A model generated the notes under the pieces. It did no database searches. It was not told where the DNA came from and saw nothing but the letters and a program-made list of their open reading frames with translations. Below, one piece after another: positions 24,951 to 33,063 of a stretch of DNA of 64,000 nt (within the stretch, counting starts at the first letter, position 1; the number at the start of each line of letters is the position of its first letter). Location: assembly GCF_001275385.1 (NCBI RefSeq), contig NZ_LGIW01000015.1:1798001-1862000 (forward strand), given 5' to 3'. Position numbers and translations under genes: made by a program. The stretch is from Exiguobacterium sp. BMC-KP (GTDB lineage: Bacteria > Bacillota > Bacilli > Exiguobacteriales > Exiguobacteriaceae).

Positions 24951-25775
24951 TTATCGTTTTAATACGGCAGCACCGACGATTTTCAAGACTTCCGGACGAC
25001 TCAGTTTTTCCTTACCTCTTGCAAGTGCATCGAGCGTACCGTGAGCAAGCGCAAGTGGAATATGACAAAACTCGTAGATTGTCGTCTCTTTCGGGATCGA
25101 AGCGAGATAGGCATCGGCTTCCGCAAGATTCTCTCGTGCGTAAGCGAACATCGTATCGGTCGTCCAGCCAGGTGGGAAGTAACCGACACCCCGCTCTGCA
25201 TCTTCTTGTTGGTTACGGAGAATGTTCACGGCCTGCAGTCCTCGACCGAATCCAATCGCTTGTTGCTTATCCGTGACAATACCTGCTTTCCAGTACCAAA
25301 TGTCCGACAGCATCACACCGACAAGTCCGGCGACATAATACGTATATTCGTCGAGATCGGCTTCTGTTTTGACTGTCCAGTCCCGCTCTGCCCAAACGGC
25401 CATGCCTTCTGCCATCTCAGCCGTCGAATCGAGGACTTTCGCACGAATCGGTGCTGGACAATAGGCAATCCATTCTGGTAAACGAAGCGTGACTTCTGGT
25501 AAATGTGACGTGTACGGAGCAATCAACTCAAGATAGGCCGTACCGGAAAACGTCCCACGCATCATCAATGCCGTCTCGCGTAGTAACATCGTCTTGATGT
25601 CCGTCGCCAGTTCCTCATGATCTTCGATTTCATCGATAGCACGCATGCATAGATAAGCAGCACCGACCGCTTCCTGTAAGTCTTGCGATAGTCGACTAAT
25701 CGGGATATAGAAGGTGCGACTCGTCGCTTTTAATACACGGTTCGCGTCTTTTTTCAGCTGCTTCGTCTCATTCAT
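24951..25775 (-). CDS. Squalene/phytoene synthase family protein, second Asp motif altered
   Basis: A 274-residue all-helical enzyme of the head-to-head isoprenyl synthase family. The first Asp-rich motif is intact (RAIDEIEDHEE, DxxxD, near residue 50) and so is the aromatic-rich SRTFYIPISRL near the N-terminus. The second motif reads AVNILRNQQEDAERGVGYFP, where the usual N-I-x-R-D-x-x-x-D has Asn for the first Asp. C30 carotenoid synthases such as CrtM condense two farnesyl diphosphates. Bacillus YisP, a relative altered in one Asp-rich motif, is reported to act as a farnesyl diphosphatase instead, and this protein could do the same. The ATG at 25775 is chosen by the GGGAG site and the homologous start. 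No other carotenoid gene is adjacent. Confidence 0.82.
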   Translation of the reverse strand: MNETKQLKKDANRVLKATSRTFYIPISRLSQDLQEAVGAAYLCMRAIDEIEDHEELATDIKTMLLRETALMMRGTFSGTAYLELIAPYTSHLPEVTLRLPEWIAYCPAPIRAKVLDSTAEMAEGMAVWAERDWTVKTEADLDEYTYYVAGLVGVMLSDIWYWKAGIVTDKQQAIGFGRGLQAVNILRNQQEDAERGVGYFPPGWTTDTMFAYARENLAEADAYLASIPKETTIYEFCHIPLALAHGTLDALARGKEKLSRPEVLKIVGAAVLKR

Positions 25776-25866
25776 TCCTGACAACTCCCTCTTCGATTCA
25801 AAAGGTTTCTTTTCTCTCCATTTACTATACACGATTCAACGCGTTTCAGCATTTATTTCATGATAA

Positions 25867-25918
25867 GAAAGACTCCCTGCACTTGTATGATACACGCAGG
25901 GAGTCTTTCTGTATTCTT
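25867..25918. terminator. Strong hairpin between csrA and the squalene/phytoene synthase family gene
   Basis: AGAAAGACTCCCTGC and GCAGGGAGTCTTTCT form a 15-bp stem with a 15-base loop. T-rich sequence follows mainly on the plus strand (GTATTCTTTTT); on the minus strand the stem ends in TTTCTTATC. It probably ends the csrA transcript coming from the minus strand. Confidence 0.65.
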
Positions 25919-25970
25919 TTTCCCAGAGAATGCATGAATCACAAGAGTATACACTGGCATTCACTTGACC

Positions 25971-26195
25971 TTACTTTTCCTGTTGTTTCAAGAGTTGTCC
26001 AATCAATCCCGTACTACGTGAGGCTTCCGTGTTCTCTTCTTGAATCGCTAAGTAGACTTCTTTGCGATGGATATCGACTTGTCGTGGAGCTCGAATCCCG
26101 AGTTTAACCTGATCGCCTTCGATTGCAAGAATCGTCAGTTCGATATCGTCCCCGATTTGAATCGCTTCGCCGTTCTTTCGTTTTAGTACGAGCAT
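25971..26195 (-). CDS. csrA: Carbon storage regulator CsrA
   Basis: A 74-residue RNA-binding dimer: [37 protein letters not shown], with the conserved I-R-A-P segment and [16 protein letters not shown]. It binds GGA motifs in mRNA leaders and blocks translation; in Bacillus its main target is hag and it is sequestered by FliW. The start codon shares a base with the fliW stop (TGATG), so they are translationally coupled. The hag leader in this window has candidate sites. The last dozen residues ([14 protein letters not shown]) extend past the core domain. Confidence 0.96.
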   Translation of the reverse strand: MLVLKRKNGEAIQIGDDIELTILAIEGDQVKLGIRAPRQVDIHRKEVYLAIQEENTEASRSTGLIGQLLKQQEK

Positions 26196-26635
26196 CAGCG
26201 TCCACCTACTTCTGTCAGACTTCCAATCTTTTGACGATTCGGATATGTATCTTCTAAAATGATTTGTTTCGCGAGCCGCTGCTTCGTCTCCATGACGAAT
26301 GGTGCACGTAAATTCGTCGTCGATTCCTCAAATGGCTCACGTAAGGTTACCGTCGTGTATACGGCGACTTGTACTGTTTCTTCGATACTCAACTGTTCTT
26401 TTGCAGAATCCGTTAATTCAAAGACATAATCCGGATCGATCCAAAACGGATTCGTGACGATGAACGCACACTCCGGCTGATCGATCGATTGGAAGGACCA
26501 GAACGGTACCCCTTCTCCAAACGGTAACAACACGAATTGTTTGGCATCCGGAAACCCCGGTAATTCAGAAGCGAAAGTAATGATCTCACTTGGCTCGATC
26601 GTAATCGTGCCAAAAAAATCTGTTTCGATTTGCAT
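26195..26635 (-). CDS. fliW: Flagellar assembly factor FliW
   Basis: A 146-residue FliW with the N-terminal strand [32 protein letters not shown], the EXPF-type core [22 protein letters not shown] and the later L-R-A-P-F-V-M segment. FliW binds CsrA and, alternatively, flagellin; rising cytoplasmic flagellin frees CsrA to repress hag. It lies between yviE and csrA in the canonical Bacillales order, with an AAAGGA ribosome site. Confidence 0.96.
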   Translation of the reverse strand: MQIETDFFGTITIEPSEIITFASELPGFPDAKQFVLLPFGEGVPFWSFQSIDQPECAFIVTNPFWIDPDYVFELTDSAKEQLSIEETVQVAVYTTVTLREPFEESTTNLRAPFVMETKQRLAKQIILEDTYPNRQKIGSLTEVGGR

Positions 26636-26639
26636 AATA

Positions 26640-27218
26640 TTATCCTTTCTCGTCGTATATGCCGCCCACTGGCCACATATCTAGCTGATTTCGTTCCCGA
26701 AGAAAAATGTCTGTTTTCCCTTCCGTGACATCTAGTTCCGGACGATGCGTTGTGACATCGATGACCGGCTTACGAGCAGTGTAGCGAACATTCACTTCAG
26801 CCGGCGTAAAATTAATTTTGACCCGGTCCAAGCTCCGAGGAATGAAGCCCAGCGTCGTCACTTCTGCTGGAGGCGTATCGTTCATCTTCGCAATCCGCGC
26901 GATGACCTCACCTTTTTGCTCGATCCGCATCAATTGATCTCCTTCACTCGCGACGCGTCCCGTCCCTTCACGTACCATTTGTTGACCGAGATCCGCATAC
27001 CGTCTGACTGATTCAAATGCCGGGATTCGTCCCATTTCAATCCAAGCCTGCGAAGAATCAATTTCGAGACGAGCCGCTACGGTTTCAATCGCTAGTTCGC
27101 CTTGCGGTTGTTCAATCGAGAGATCAGCCGAACGTTGCGTTTGTCGCATTTCAAGTGGTGTCGTCTGCATACCGATTTTAGCAGAGGTCTGTCGCATCTC
27201 TAGGTGAGGAAGATTCAT
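26640..27218 (-). CDS. YviE-like protein (DUF6470)
   Basis: A 192-residue protein with repeated short strands (LEMRQTSAKIGM, LEMRQTQRSADL, LSIEQPQGELAIE) and a later P-x-x-V-N-V-x-Y block. This is the family encoded between flgL and fliW in Bacillus (YviE). There is no signal peptide and no known activity. It probably has a structural or chaperone-like role in filament-junction assembly, inferred only from constant position. It overlaps neither neighbour and ends 5 bases before fliW. Confidence 0.75.
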   Translation of the reverse strand: MNLPHLEMRQTSAKIGMQTTPLEMRQTQRSADLSIEQPQGELAIETVAARLEIDSSQAWIEMGRIPAFESVRRYADLGQQMVREGTGRVASEGDQLMRIEQKGEVIARIAKMNDTPPAEVTTLGFIPRSLDRVKINFTPAEVNVRYTARKPVIDVTTHRPELDVTEGKTDIFLRERNQLDMWPVGGIYDEKG

Positions 27219-27231
27219 CCCTGTTCACCCC

Positions 27232-28209
27232 TTATCGAAGAAAATCAAGTAACGATGGTTGGATGATTCGTGCCCCTGCACTGAGTGCGGCACGATGTAA
27301 CGTTTCATGTGATTTTAATTCCATGATGACCTGTTCTGTTTCGATATCTTCATTATCAGACATAACCGTTTTTGCGATGATTTCTTGATCTTCTAAGCGA
27401 GACGCGTTCAGTTCCAGTCGATTCACGCGTGCCCCTAAATCCGAGCGCACTTCGACCGTTTTGTTCAACATCGCCGTTAAGTCTTTCAACATGCCGGATA
27501 ATTCGGTTCCGTTATTCGTGCTACTGCCAGCAGTTCCATCTTCTTTTGTACCACCGAGTGCATTAAATAACTTCTTTAGTGTCGTGAACGTATCTTTCCC
27601 AAACACACCACCGTCGCCACCATCTGTAGGTGTGACGTTAACTTGTACTTTGATTCCTGAAGATACTTCATATTCGATTTTACCGTTTCCTGGTCCAACG
27701 GATGTCGTGAAGATTGAGTCAACCGTCGCGGTATCTACATTATCCTTTAAAAATGCTTTCAGTTTTTCCATGTCGATGAACGGTTGATCGGTCTTTGTAC
27801 CATTGAATATTTGCTTTTCGTTATACTTTGTATTCGCCAGTGTTCCGATATGTTCGATCAACTGTCCGACTTCGCTTTGGATGGCTTTCCGCTGTGTGCC
27901 ATCATACGTATCATTCGCTGCTTGTGTCGTTAATTCGTTGATCCGGCGCATGGCAGACGTCACTTCATCTAAAGCAGAATCGGTTAGATCCATCCAGCCT
28001 GTCGCTTCATCGACATTTTTTTTGAACTGATCGACTTCACGGACTTCTGTCCGGTACCGGATCCCCTGCATTGCAACGACAGGATCTTGAGACGGCTTTT
28101 GAATTTTTTTACCGCTGATCAGTTGTTCTTGTAACGTACTCAATTTTTGATAACTCGAAGACAAATGACCAATATTCGTCTTTGTCAGCATCGTTTGTGT
28201 GACCCGCAT
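27232..28209 (-). CDS. flgL: Hook-filament junction protein FlgL
   Basis: A 325-residue FlgL (HAP3). The N-terminus MRVTQTMLTKTNIGHLSSSYQKLSTLQEQLISGKKIQKPSQDP and the C-terminal helix with ETEQVIMELKSHETLHRAALSAGARIIQPSLLDFLR are canonical. The central part, residues about 165-235, is Gly/Thr-rich and variable. It joins FlgK to the flagellin filament. It follows flgK with an 18-base gap. Confidence 0.95.
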   Translation of the reverse strand: MRVTQTMLTKTNIGHLSSSYQKLSTLQEQLISGKKIQKPSQDPVVAMQGIRYRTEVREVDQFKKNVDEATGWMDLTDSALDEVTSAMRRINELTTQAANDTYDGTQRKAIQSEVGQLIEHIGTLANTKYNEKQIFNGTKTDQPFIDMEKLKAFLKDNVDTATVDSIFTTSVGPGNGKIEYEVSSGIKVQVNVTPTDGGDGGVFGKDTFTTLKKLFNALGGTKEDGTAGSSTNNGTELSGMLKDLTAMLNKTVEVRSDLGARVNRLELNASRLEDQEIIAKTVMSDNEDIETEQVIMELKSHETLHRAALSAGARIIQPSLLDFLR

Positions 28210-28227
28210 GTCCTCATTCCTTCCTTA

Positions 28228-29784
28228 TCAGCGACCGACTAATCCCATACCGTTAATGATTTTATCGAGCATTTCATCGACCGTTGTGATGTTTCGTGCT
28301 GCTGCATTGTATGCATGCTGGTATTGAATCATCATCGTCATCTCTTCATCGAGTGAGACCGCTGAGACTGACATTCGGCGTTGATCGGCGTTATCCATTA
28401 AAACGCTGGCATTTTTTCCGAGGTCAATCGTTTGGCTTGTCGCTACCCCCATGTCACCGATGATCGATTGATAAAACGAACCGATTGTTGCCCCAAGACC
28501 AGAAAGTGTTTTTGTTTTAATGTCGGCAAGCGCCTGTGCACCAGACCCATCCCCGATATTGCCATCTTTTGAGACGATGATATTCGAGAGACTAGACCAA
28601 ATCTCACTTCCAACAGCTATATTTTTCGCTGTAATCTCAGTACCGCTCGAGGCAATAAAAAACTTATCTGTTCCTTTTGTCGTGACCGTCGCTTTTGTTA
28701 CTGGATCTTCTGTGACGATAGCGTGTGAACTATGTTGTGTATTAAAGCTTTCAGCAAATTGCTTAGCCATCTTATCCAGATTATCGAGCATCTTAGGATA
28801 TTCACCTGTCAATGTTGTTTCACCACTGTTTTGGTAACCATGCATTTGTAATAAGGCCCAGAGTTTCCCGTTTGAAAAACCTTTCGTAGGTGTAAATAAA
28901 ACAGGAGTAGTATCTGTTTGATACCCAGTAATCGCTTTTGTCGTAGGATCCGTTGTGAATTCGATCGAACGTGCTTTTGTATCCGTCTTCATATTGACGA
29001 CCTCAGAAGTGACTCCGCCAGGCATGATCAACTTTACGTTCACACGACCTTCCGCAATCTTCGCCGCATTCCCCATGTTACCTGAGACGATGTCCGATGC
29101 ATCGATTGATTCCTTTTCAAAATCCACATATGTCGATAATTCATCGAAGTAACGATCGCGTTCATCGTACAAGTCGTTTGGTAAGACACCAATCGGTTCG
29201 ATTTCATGAATTTGTGTATTGACGTTATAGATTTTCTGCAGAAGATCATTTACTTTTTTCGTTGAGACATCCAGTTCATTTTTTAAGTCTCCTTGCACCT
29301 TCGTTAGCGAAGTCGCTAGATAGTTGAACGTCTTCGATACGGTATCCGCTTGCTGACGAACGACGCTTCGCGCACCTGAGTCTTGCGGATTTTTCGACAA
29401 TCCCTGTAAAGATGCCCAAAAACTATCGAGTGTTTTCGCAAGACCCGTTTCAGACGGTTCATTGATGATATCTTCCATTCGACCGAATGCTGCTGCTTTC
29501 GTTGAATAGTATGCATACTTCGTTGATTCGTCACGATATTGTTTATCGACCATCACATCACGTAATCGCTCGACCAATTCTCCGCGGACACCAGTTCCGA
29601 ATTGAACGTTTTTTCCGCCGCCTAGGGAGACCGAAAGTTGTTCCGTCGTCGCTTGGACGAGACGCTGTCTTGAAAATCCTGCCGTTCCGGCATTTGATAC
29701 GTTATTTCCTGTCGCTTGTAACGCCCATTGACTCGTCGTCAGCGCACGGCGTCCCGTTTCAAGCCCCATGAATGTTGAACCCAT
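28228..29784 (-). CDS. flgK: Hook-filament junction protein FlgK
   Basis: A 518-residue FlgK (HAP1). The N-terminus FMGLETGRRALTTSQWALQATGNNVSNAGTAGFSRQR and the C-terminus EEMTMMIQYQHAYNAAARNITTVDEMLDKIINGMGLVGR are diagnostic. It forms the first junction ring on the hook. The ATG at 29784 has AAGGAGG 6 bases upstream. Cotranscribed with flgN upstream and flgL downstream. Confidence 0.96.
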   Translation of the reverse strand: MGSTFMGLETGRRALTTSQWALQATGNNVSNAGTAGFSRQRLVQATTEQLSVSLGGGKNVQFGTGVRGELVERLRDVMVDKQYRDESTKYAYYSTKAAAFGRMEDIINEPSETGLAKTLDSFWASLQGLSKNPQDSGARSVVRQQADTVSKTFNYLATSLTKVQGDLKNELDVSTKKVNDLLQKIYNVNTQIHEIEPIGVLPNDLYDERDRYFDELSTYVDFEKESIDASDIVSGNMGNAAKIAEGRVNVKLIMPGGVTSEVVNMKTDTKARSIEFTTDPTTKAITGYQTDTTPVLFTPTKGFSNGKLWALLQMHGYQNSGETTLTGEYPKMLDNLDKMAKQFAESFNTQHSSHAIVTEDPVTKATVTTKGTDKFFIASSGTEITAKNIAVGSEIWSSLSNIIVSKDGNIGDGSGAQALADIKTKTLSGLGATIGSFYQSIIGDMGVATSQTIDLGKNASVLMDNADQRRMSVSAVSLDEEMTMMIQYQHAYNAAARNITTVDEMLDKIINGMGLVGR

Positions 29785-29796
29785 TCGACTTCCTCC

Positions 29797-30204
29797 TTAT
29801 GCATTTCGATTGAAGTGTGTCCGGTCAAACGTCGATTGACCATATGTAAAGTCATCCGCTTCCGGTACGAGCAATTGCAAATGCCATTCGATATAATGTA
29901 ACGATTGTTCTAATAACTCTGCGTTCAGCGCATTCGCTTTTCGCAGTTGCCCCATCGTCGATAAGAGCGCACGAAGCGTTTCAACATCTTCAGGGTGTGA
30001 CGCGATCCACTCCGTCATCGTCACTGTTCCCATGTATTCGATGCGCTCTTGCTCTAATGTCGCGATGCGTTTCAGCAAAACGGGTTCTTCCTTGACGATT
30101 TTCGAAAGGCGACTCATGTCGTTTTGAATCAATGCCTCTTTTTTTGAAAAGGCGAGCGCTAATAATGCTTCATGCGCCTCCGTCAACTGTCGGATGATTT
30201 CCAT
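29797..30204 (-). CDS. flgN: FlgN export chaperone for FlgK/FlgL
   Basis: A 135-residue helical protein with the FlgN pattern: LTEAHEALLALAFSKKEALIQNDMSRLSKIVKEEPVLLKRIATLEQER followed by a C-terminal helix region with LRKANALNAELLEQSLHYIEWHLQLL. It binds the C-termini of FlgK and FlgL before export. It is separated from flgM by a terminator-like hairpin, so its transcription may depend on read-through or an unrecognised promoter in the 60 bases before its AAAGGAG site. Confidence 0.85.
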   Translation of the reverse strand: MEIIRQLTEAHEALLALAFSKKEALIQNDMSRLSKIVKEEPVLLKRIATLEQERIEYMGTVTMTEWIASHPEDVETLRALLSTMGQLRKANALNAELLEQSLHYIEWHLQLLVPEADDFTYGQSTFDRTHFNRNA

Positions 30205-30264
30205 ATCGTGTTTGCTCCTTTTATCATGAGTCCCACTACTTTACTACCTTGCTATCGTTTCATA

Positions 30265-30303
30265 TAAAAAGCGACCCGCGCATCCGTGCCCCGAGTCGCT
30301 TCT
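30265..30303 (-). terminator. Hairpin between flgM and flgN
   Basis: The minus strand reads AAGCGACTCG, 19-base region, CGGGTCGCTT followed by TTT. It looks like an intrinsic terminator placed inside the flgM-flgN-flgK-flgL series and may be partial. Confidence 0.7.
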
Positions 30304-30325
30304 AATGTCAGTTTCATTCACCTTA

Positions 30326-30574
30326 TTACAAGTTCAAGAAACGTTCCGCGATTTTGTTCGCATCCGGTTTATAGGTTCCATCCTGAATGGCTTGTTTAAG
30401 GGAGGCAATTTTATCTGCCCGCGATGAAGTCGTTCCTTCGAAGCGCACGCGTGCTTCTTTTGAAATCGTCACTTCGTCTGTTCGATTCATTCGTTTTGTT
30501 TCGGTTCCTTCTACGGGTTGATTTCTTTCATACGTCTTGGGCATGTTCACCCATTTAGTCGAATCAATTCGCAT
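30326..30574 (-). CDS. flgM: Anti-SigD factor FlgM
   Basis: An 82-residue FlgM with disordered basic N-terminal half and the C-terminal SigD-binding helices (RADKIASLKQAIQDGTYKPDANKIAERFL, the family signature). It holds SigD inactive until the hook-basal body is complete and FlgM is exported. It follows the yvyF homologue as in Bacillus. The SigD promoters at hag, flaG and the chemoreceptor gene are its likely indirect targets. Confidence 0.93.
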   Translation of the reverse strand: MRIDSTKWVNMPKTYERNQPVEGTETKRMNRTDEVTISKEARVRFEGTTSSRADKIASLKQAIQDGTYKPDANKIAERFLNL

Positions 30575-30610
30575 GTGAACACCTGCTTTCTAGATTACGA
30601 GATTCTTGAT

Positions 30611-30991
30611 TTAAGTTCGATACGTTCTCGGTTTCGAAGGGTCCACAGAATCTTGCATCGCTTGGGCGAGGTCACGTCGCAATTTTTCACGACAGTCAGC
30701 ACAAATCGTCCCTTCATGAGAGGTTTTTCCGCAACTCTCACACGTGATTTCCATTTGAGAAATCTCAGAAATCAACAAGCGCCCTTCCTTGATATAACGA
30801 AAGACGGTCTCGCGTTTGACTCCTGTTTGTACCTCGACATCATTCGGTGAAGTTCGGACTTTTCGCCGCTCTCGCAAGAATTCGCGTACCTTTTCGAAAT
30901 TCAGATGATCCTGACGCATACACGTCGGACAGAGATCAGAAGATTGTTTCATGAAAATTTTCCCACAAGATTTGCAGTTTACTACATCCAT
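30611..30991 (-). CDS. yvyF: YvyF family flagellar operon protein (TIGR03826)
   Basis: A 126-residue protein with two zinc-ribbon pairs at the N-terminus (CKSCGKIF and CPTC), a central helix-turn-helix-like region (VRTSPNDVEVQTGVKRETVFRYIKEGRL) and two more pairs at the end (CESCGK and CADC). The ATG at 30991 follows GAGGTG by 6 bases; the GTG at 31000 lies inside that site. It sits between comFC and flgM as in Bacillus. The HTH suggests regulation, but no target is known. Confidence 0.85.
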   Translation of the reverse strand: MDVVNCKSCGKIFMKQSSDLCPTCMRQDHLNFEKVREFLRERRKVRTSPNDVEVQTGVKRETVFRYIKEGRLLISEISQMEITCESCGKTSHEGTICADCREKLRRDLAQAMQDSVDPSKPRTYRT

Positions 30992-31033
30992 TTCCTTCAC
31001 CTCATTCAGAGTATCGGCAGGAATGACGAAATA

Positions 31034-31672
31034 TTAAATACTCCGAAATAAAGTTACTGCAGAAATTTCACTTGCGCCTGCTTCCTTGAGACGCACCATA
31101 GCTTGCCGGAGTGTCACTCCTGTTGTATAGACATCGTCGACCAGCAAGATATTTTTTCCTGCAACTTCTTTCGTGACATGAAATGGATTCGATCGTTTAA
31201 GACGTTCTTCTCTTGATTTCTTACTCTGTGGTGTTCCTTCGTCGCGCTTTAAAGCTAAGGTGACCTTCCCATTCATTTGTTTAGCGATCTCTTCTGCTTG
31301 GTTAAACTTTCGTTCAGACAGGCGGTCACGGCTAAGCGGAATTGGAACGATCCATCCTCTCCTCATTTTTACCTTCTTCAACTCATTGGTAAACATCTGA
31401 ATTAGGACAGTATCTCCTAAAAATTTATAATGATGCATGAATGTTTTAGCTTCTTCATTGTAGAGATACATCGTACGCGTATGAAGTGCTAAGCCAAGAT
31501 TTTTCCACCGTTGACAGTCTTGACAGAGGTCTACATCTGGTTTGCCACAATCTGCGCATCCACCACTTTTTACAAATTTCATTTTACAGGGAGTACAAAC
31601 GCTTTGGCTAGTCCACATATTGCTCAGTTCCCAGCTAGGTATAAAGTCATGCTGACAGAACAAACACTTCAT
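31034..31672 (-). CDS. comFC: ComFC competence protein (phosphoribosyltransferase fold)
   Basis: A 212-residue protein with N-terminal zinc-finger cysteines (CLFCQHDF, CTPC, CADCGKPDVDLCQDC) and a C-terminal phosphoribosyltransferase domain containing the PRPP-binding ILLVDDVYTTGVTLRQA. It acts in the cytoplasm with ComFA in natural DNA uptake and has GntX/ComF-type relatives outside competence. The start overlaps the comFA stop by 4 bases. Confidence 0.94.
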   Translation of the reverse strand: MKCLFCQHDFIPSWELSNMWTSQSVCTPCKMKFVKSGGCADCGKPDVDLCQDCQRWKNLGLALHTRTMYLYNEEAKTFMHHYKFLGDTVLIQMFTNELKKVKMRRGWIVPIPLSRDRLSERKFNQAEEIAKQMNGKVTLALKRDEGTPQSKKSREERLKRSNPFHVTKEVAGKNILLVDDVYTTGVTLRQAMVRLKEAGASEISAVTLFRSI

Positions 31673-32880
31673 GTGCTAGTCCATCGATTCGCTTTTTGGA
31701 TCTGATGGACGGCATAAAATAGGGCATCCGACCGATCATTGGCGAAAAATGAGATGTCTCCATTTGGATTAGCCGCATCACGCCCTACACGCCCACTAAT
31801 TTGAATCAAGGCTTTCGTACTAAATCCTTGATCGGCATCAAGAACCGCCACTTGTACATTAGAGATCGTCACGCCTCGCTCTAAAATCGTCGTCGTTAGC
31901 AAAATACCGTTAGTCGTACGAAACGATTGGATTTTCTCAATTCGTTCCGGGTCTTCCGCGTGGACGGTCGTCACATAAATGCCAGCTTTCTTTAATCGTT
32001 CTTGCCATGCTTCGAGTGCTGAGATGCGTGGAACGAATACGAGACGCGGTTGCTGTTCATGCTGACGTAGCCAATCCAGAATCGTCTGTGTCGTAAACGG
32101 TGACTTCAGGCGGGGAACCGGTAAGGGATGTCCATGATAACGCCGCATCAGTCGTACTGTCGGATAGCGATGATGCCATATCGATGGCGTCGCACTTAAT
32201 AAAATCAGTGCTGCTTTTGGCGTCATCGCTCGTTTGACGTAGCGATGTAGCGTCCAGTTCAGATGGAAAGGAAAGGCATCGACTTCATCCAAAATGACGA
32301 CATCAAAACAGGATCGGTAATGAATCAGTTGATGCGTTGTACTGACTGTGATTTCACCTAAGAGAAGACGATCCGCTGATCCACCATATAAAGATACGAC
32401 GTGAGCAGTTGGAAATGCCTGATTGATATGATGTGTTAATTCACGGACGACATCCGCACGTGGTGCCGTGACGAGGACACGTTTTCCGCTCGCTAATGCT
32501 TTTTCGATGCTAGGAAAAAACATCGGTGTTTTTCCTGCTCCGCAAACTGCATGAACGAGTAGTCTCCCACCCCGGATGATTGTCTGCTCGATTGCTTCCG
32601 CAACAGTCGTTTGAGCAGGTGTCAATCGAATCGGTTGATGCTGTGCTGGACGTACAGGATCAAGTGGTCGTGTATCGGTGATGAGCTGATCACACGTACG
32701 CAACTTCCCATATGCGATACACCGTCGACAATAATAGCAACGCTTTCCGCACGTGCAAGGTCCTTTAACAGGAAAAGCTCCACATCGCTGACACGTTAAC
32801 GTCACAGCTGGAATGAGTTGATGCGTCGACAATCGGATTTCAATCTGTTTTGCTGAAATCCATCTCCCGCGTATATCCAT
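31669..32880 (-). CDS. comFA: ComFA DNA uptake ATPase
   Basis: A 403-residue helicase-like ATPase. A four-cysteine zinc motif (CQRCGAF, CTCGKRCYYCRRC) precedes Walker A (CGAGKTPMFFPSIEKAL), the DEVD box (VVILDEVDAFPF), SATPS and the C-terminal helicase motifs (TTTILERGVTISNVQVAV, QISGRVGRDA). It drives import of single-stranded DNA through the ComEC channel. I choose the ATG at 32880 because AAGGAAGTGA lies 5 bases upstream; an in-frame ATG 11 codons earlier has no ribosome site. Walker A has Thr-Pro after the Lys, which is slightly unusual for ComFA. Confidence 0.94.
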   Translation of the reverse strand: MDIRGRWISAKQIEIRLSTHQLIPAVTLTCQRCGAFPVKGPCTCGKRCYYCRRCIAYGKLRTCDQLITDTRPLDPVRPAQHQPIRLTPAQTTVAEAIEQTIIRGGRLLVHAVCGAGKTPMFFPSIEKALASGKRVLVTAPRADVVRELTHHINQAFPTAHVVSLYGGSADRLLLGEITVSTTHQLIHYRSCFDVVILDEVDAFPFHLNWTLHRYVKRAMTPKAALILLSATPSIWHHRYPTVRLMRRYHGHPLPVPRLKSPFTTQTILDWLRQHEQQPRLVFVPRISALEAWQERLKKAGIYVTTVHAEDPERIEKIQSFRTTNGILLTTTILERGVTISNVQVAVLDADQGFSTKALIQISGRVGRDAANPNGDISFFANDRSDALFYAVHQIQKANRWTST

Positions 32881-32985
32881 TGCTTCACTTCCTTCGTTTC
32901 CCATTTGCTTCATCTTGACTGACAGATGGGAAAATCAGCAATGTATGCTGTATAAAAGATGTATGTATGGAATACGCGATTTCTC

Positions 32986-32998
32986 AAAAAAAAGTTTT
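32986..32998. promoter_or_regulatory. Single ComK-box-like sequence upstream of comFA
   Basis: AAAA-N5-TTTT is present about 106 bases before the comFA start. ComK normally binds two such boxes at set distances, and the second is not clear here. Homopolymer runs make chance matches common. Confidence 0.25.
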
Positions 32999-33020
32999 GC
33001 TATCCTATGTATCTAGACAA

Positions 33021-33060
33021 GAAAAAACACATTGACGATAGACTCCGTCAATGTGTTTTC
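33021..33060 (-). terminator. Terminator of degV
   Basis: The minus strand reads AAAACACATTGACG, 8-base loop, CGTCAATGTGTTTTTTC, directly after the degV stop. Confidence 0.9.
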
Positions 33061-33063
33061 ATC

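Noticed and set aside
26745-27011. Plus-strand frame inside yviE
   Set aside because: Antisense shadow of a conserved flagellar gene.
32986-32998. ComK control of comFA
   Set aside because: Only one AAAA-N5-TTTT box is clear and it falls in homopolymer runs, so it is listed only as a weak site and not claimed.
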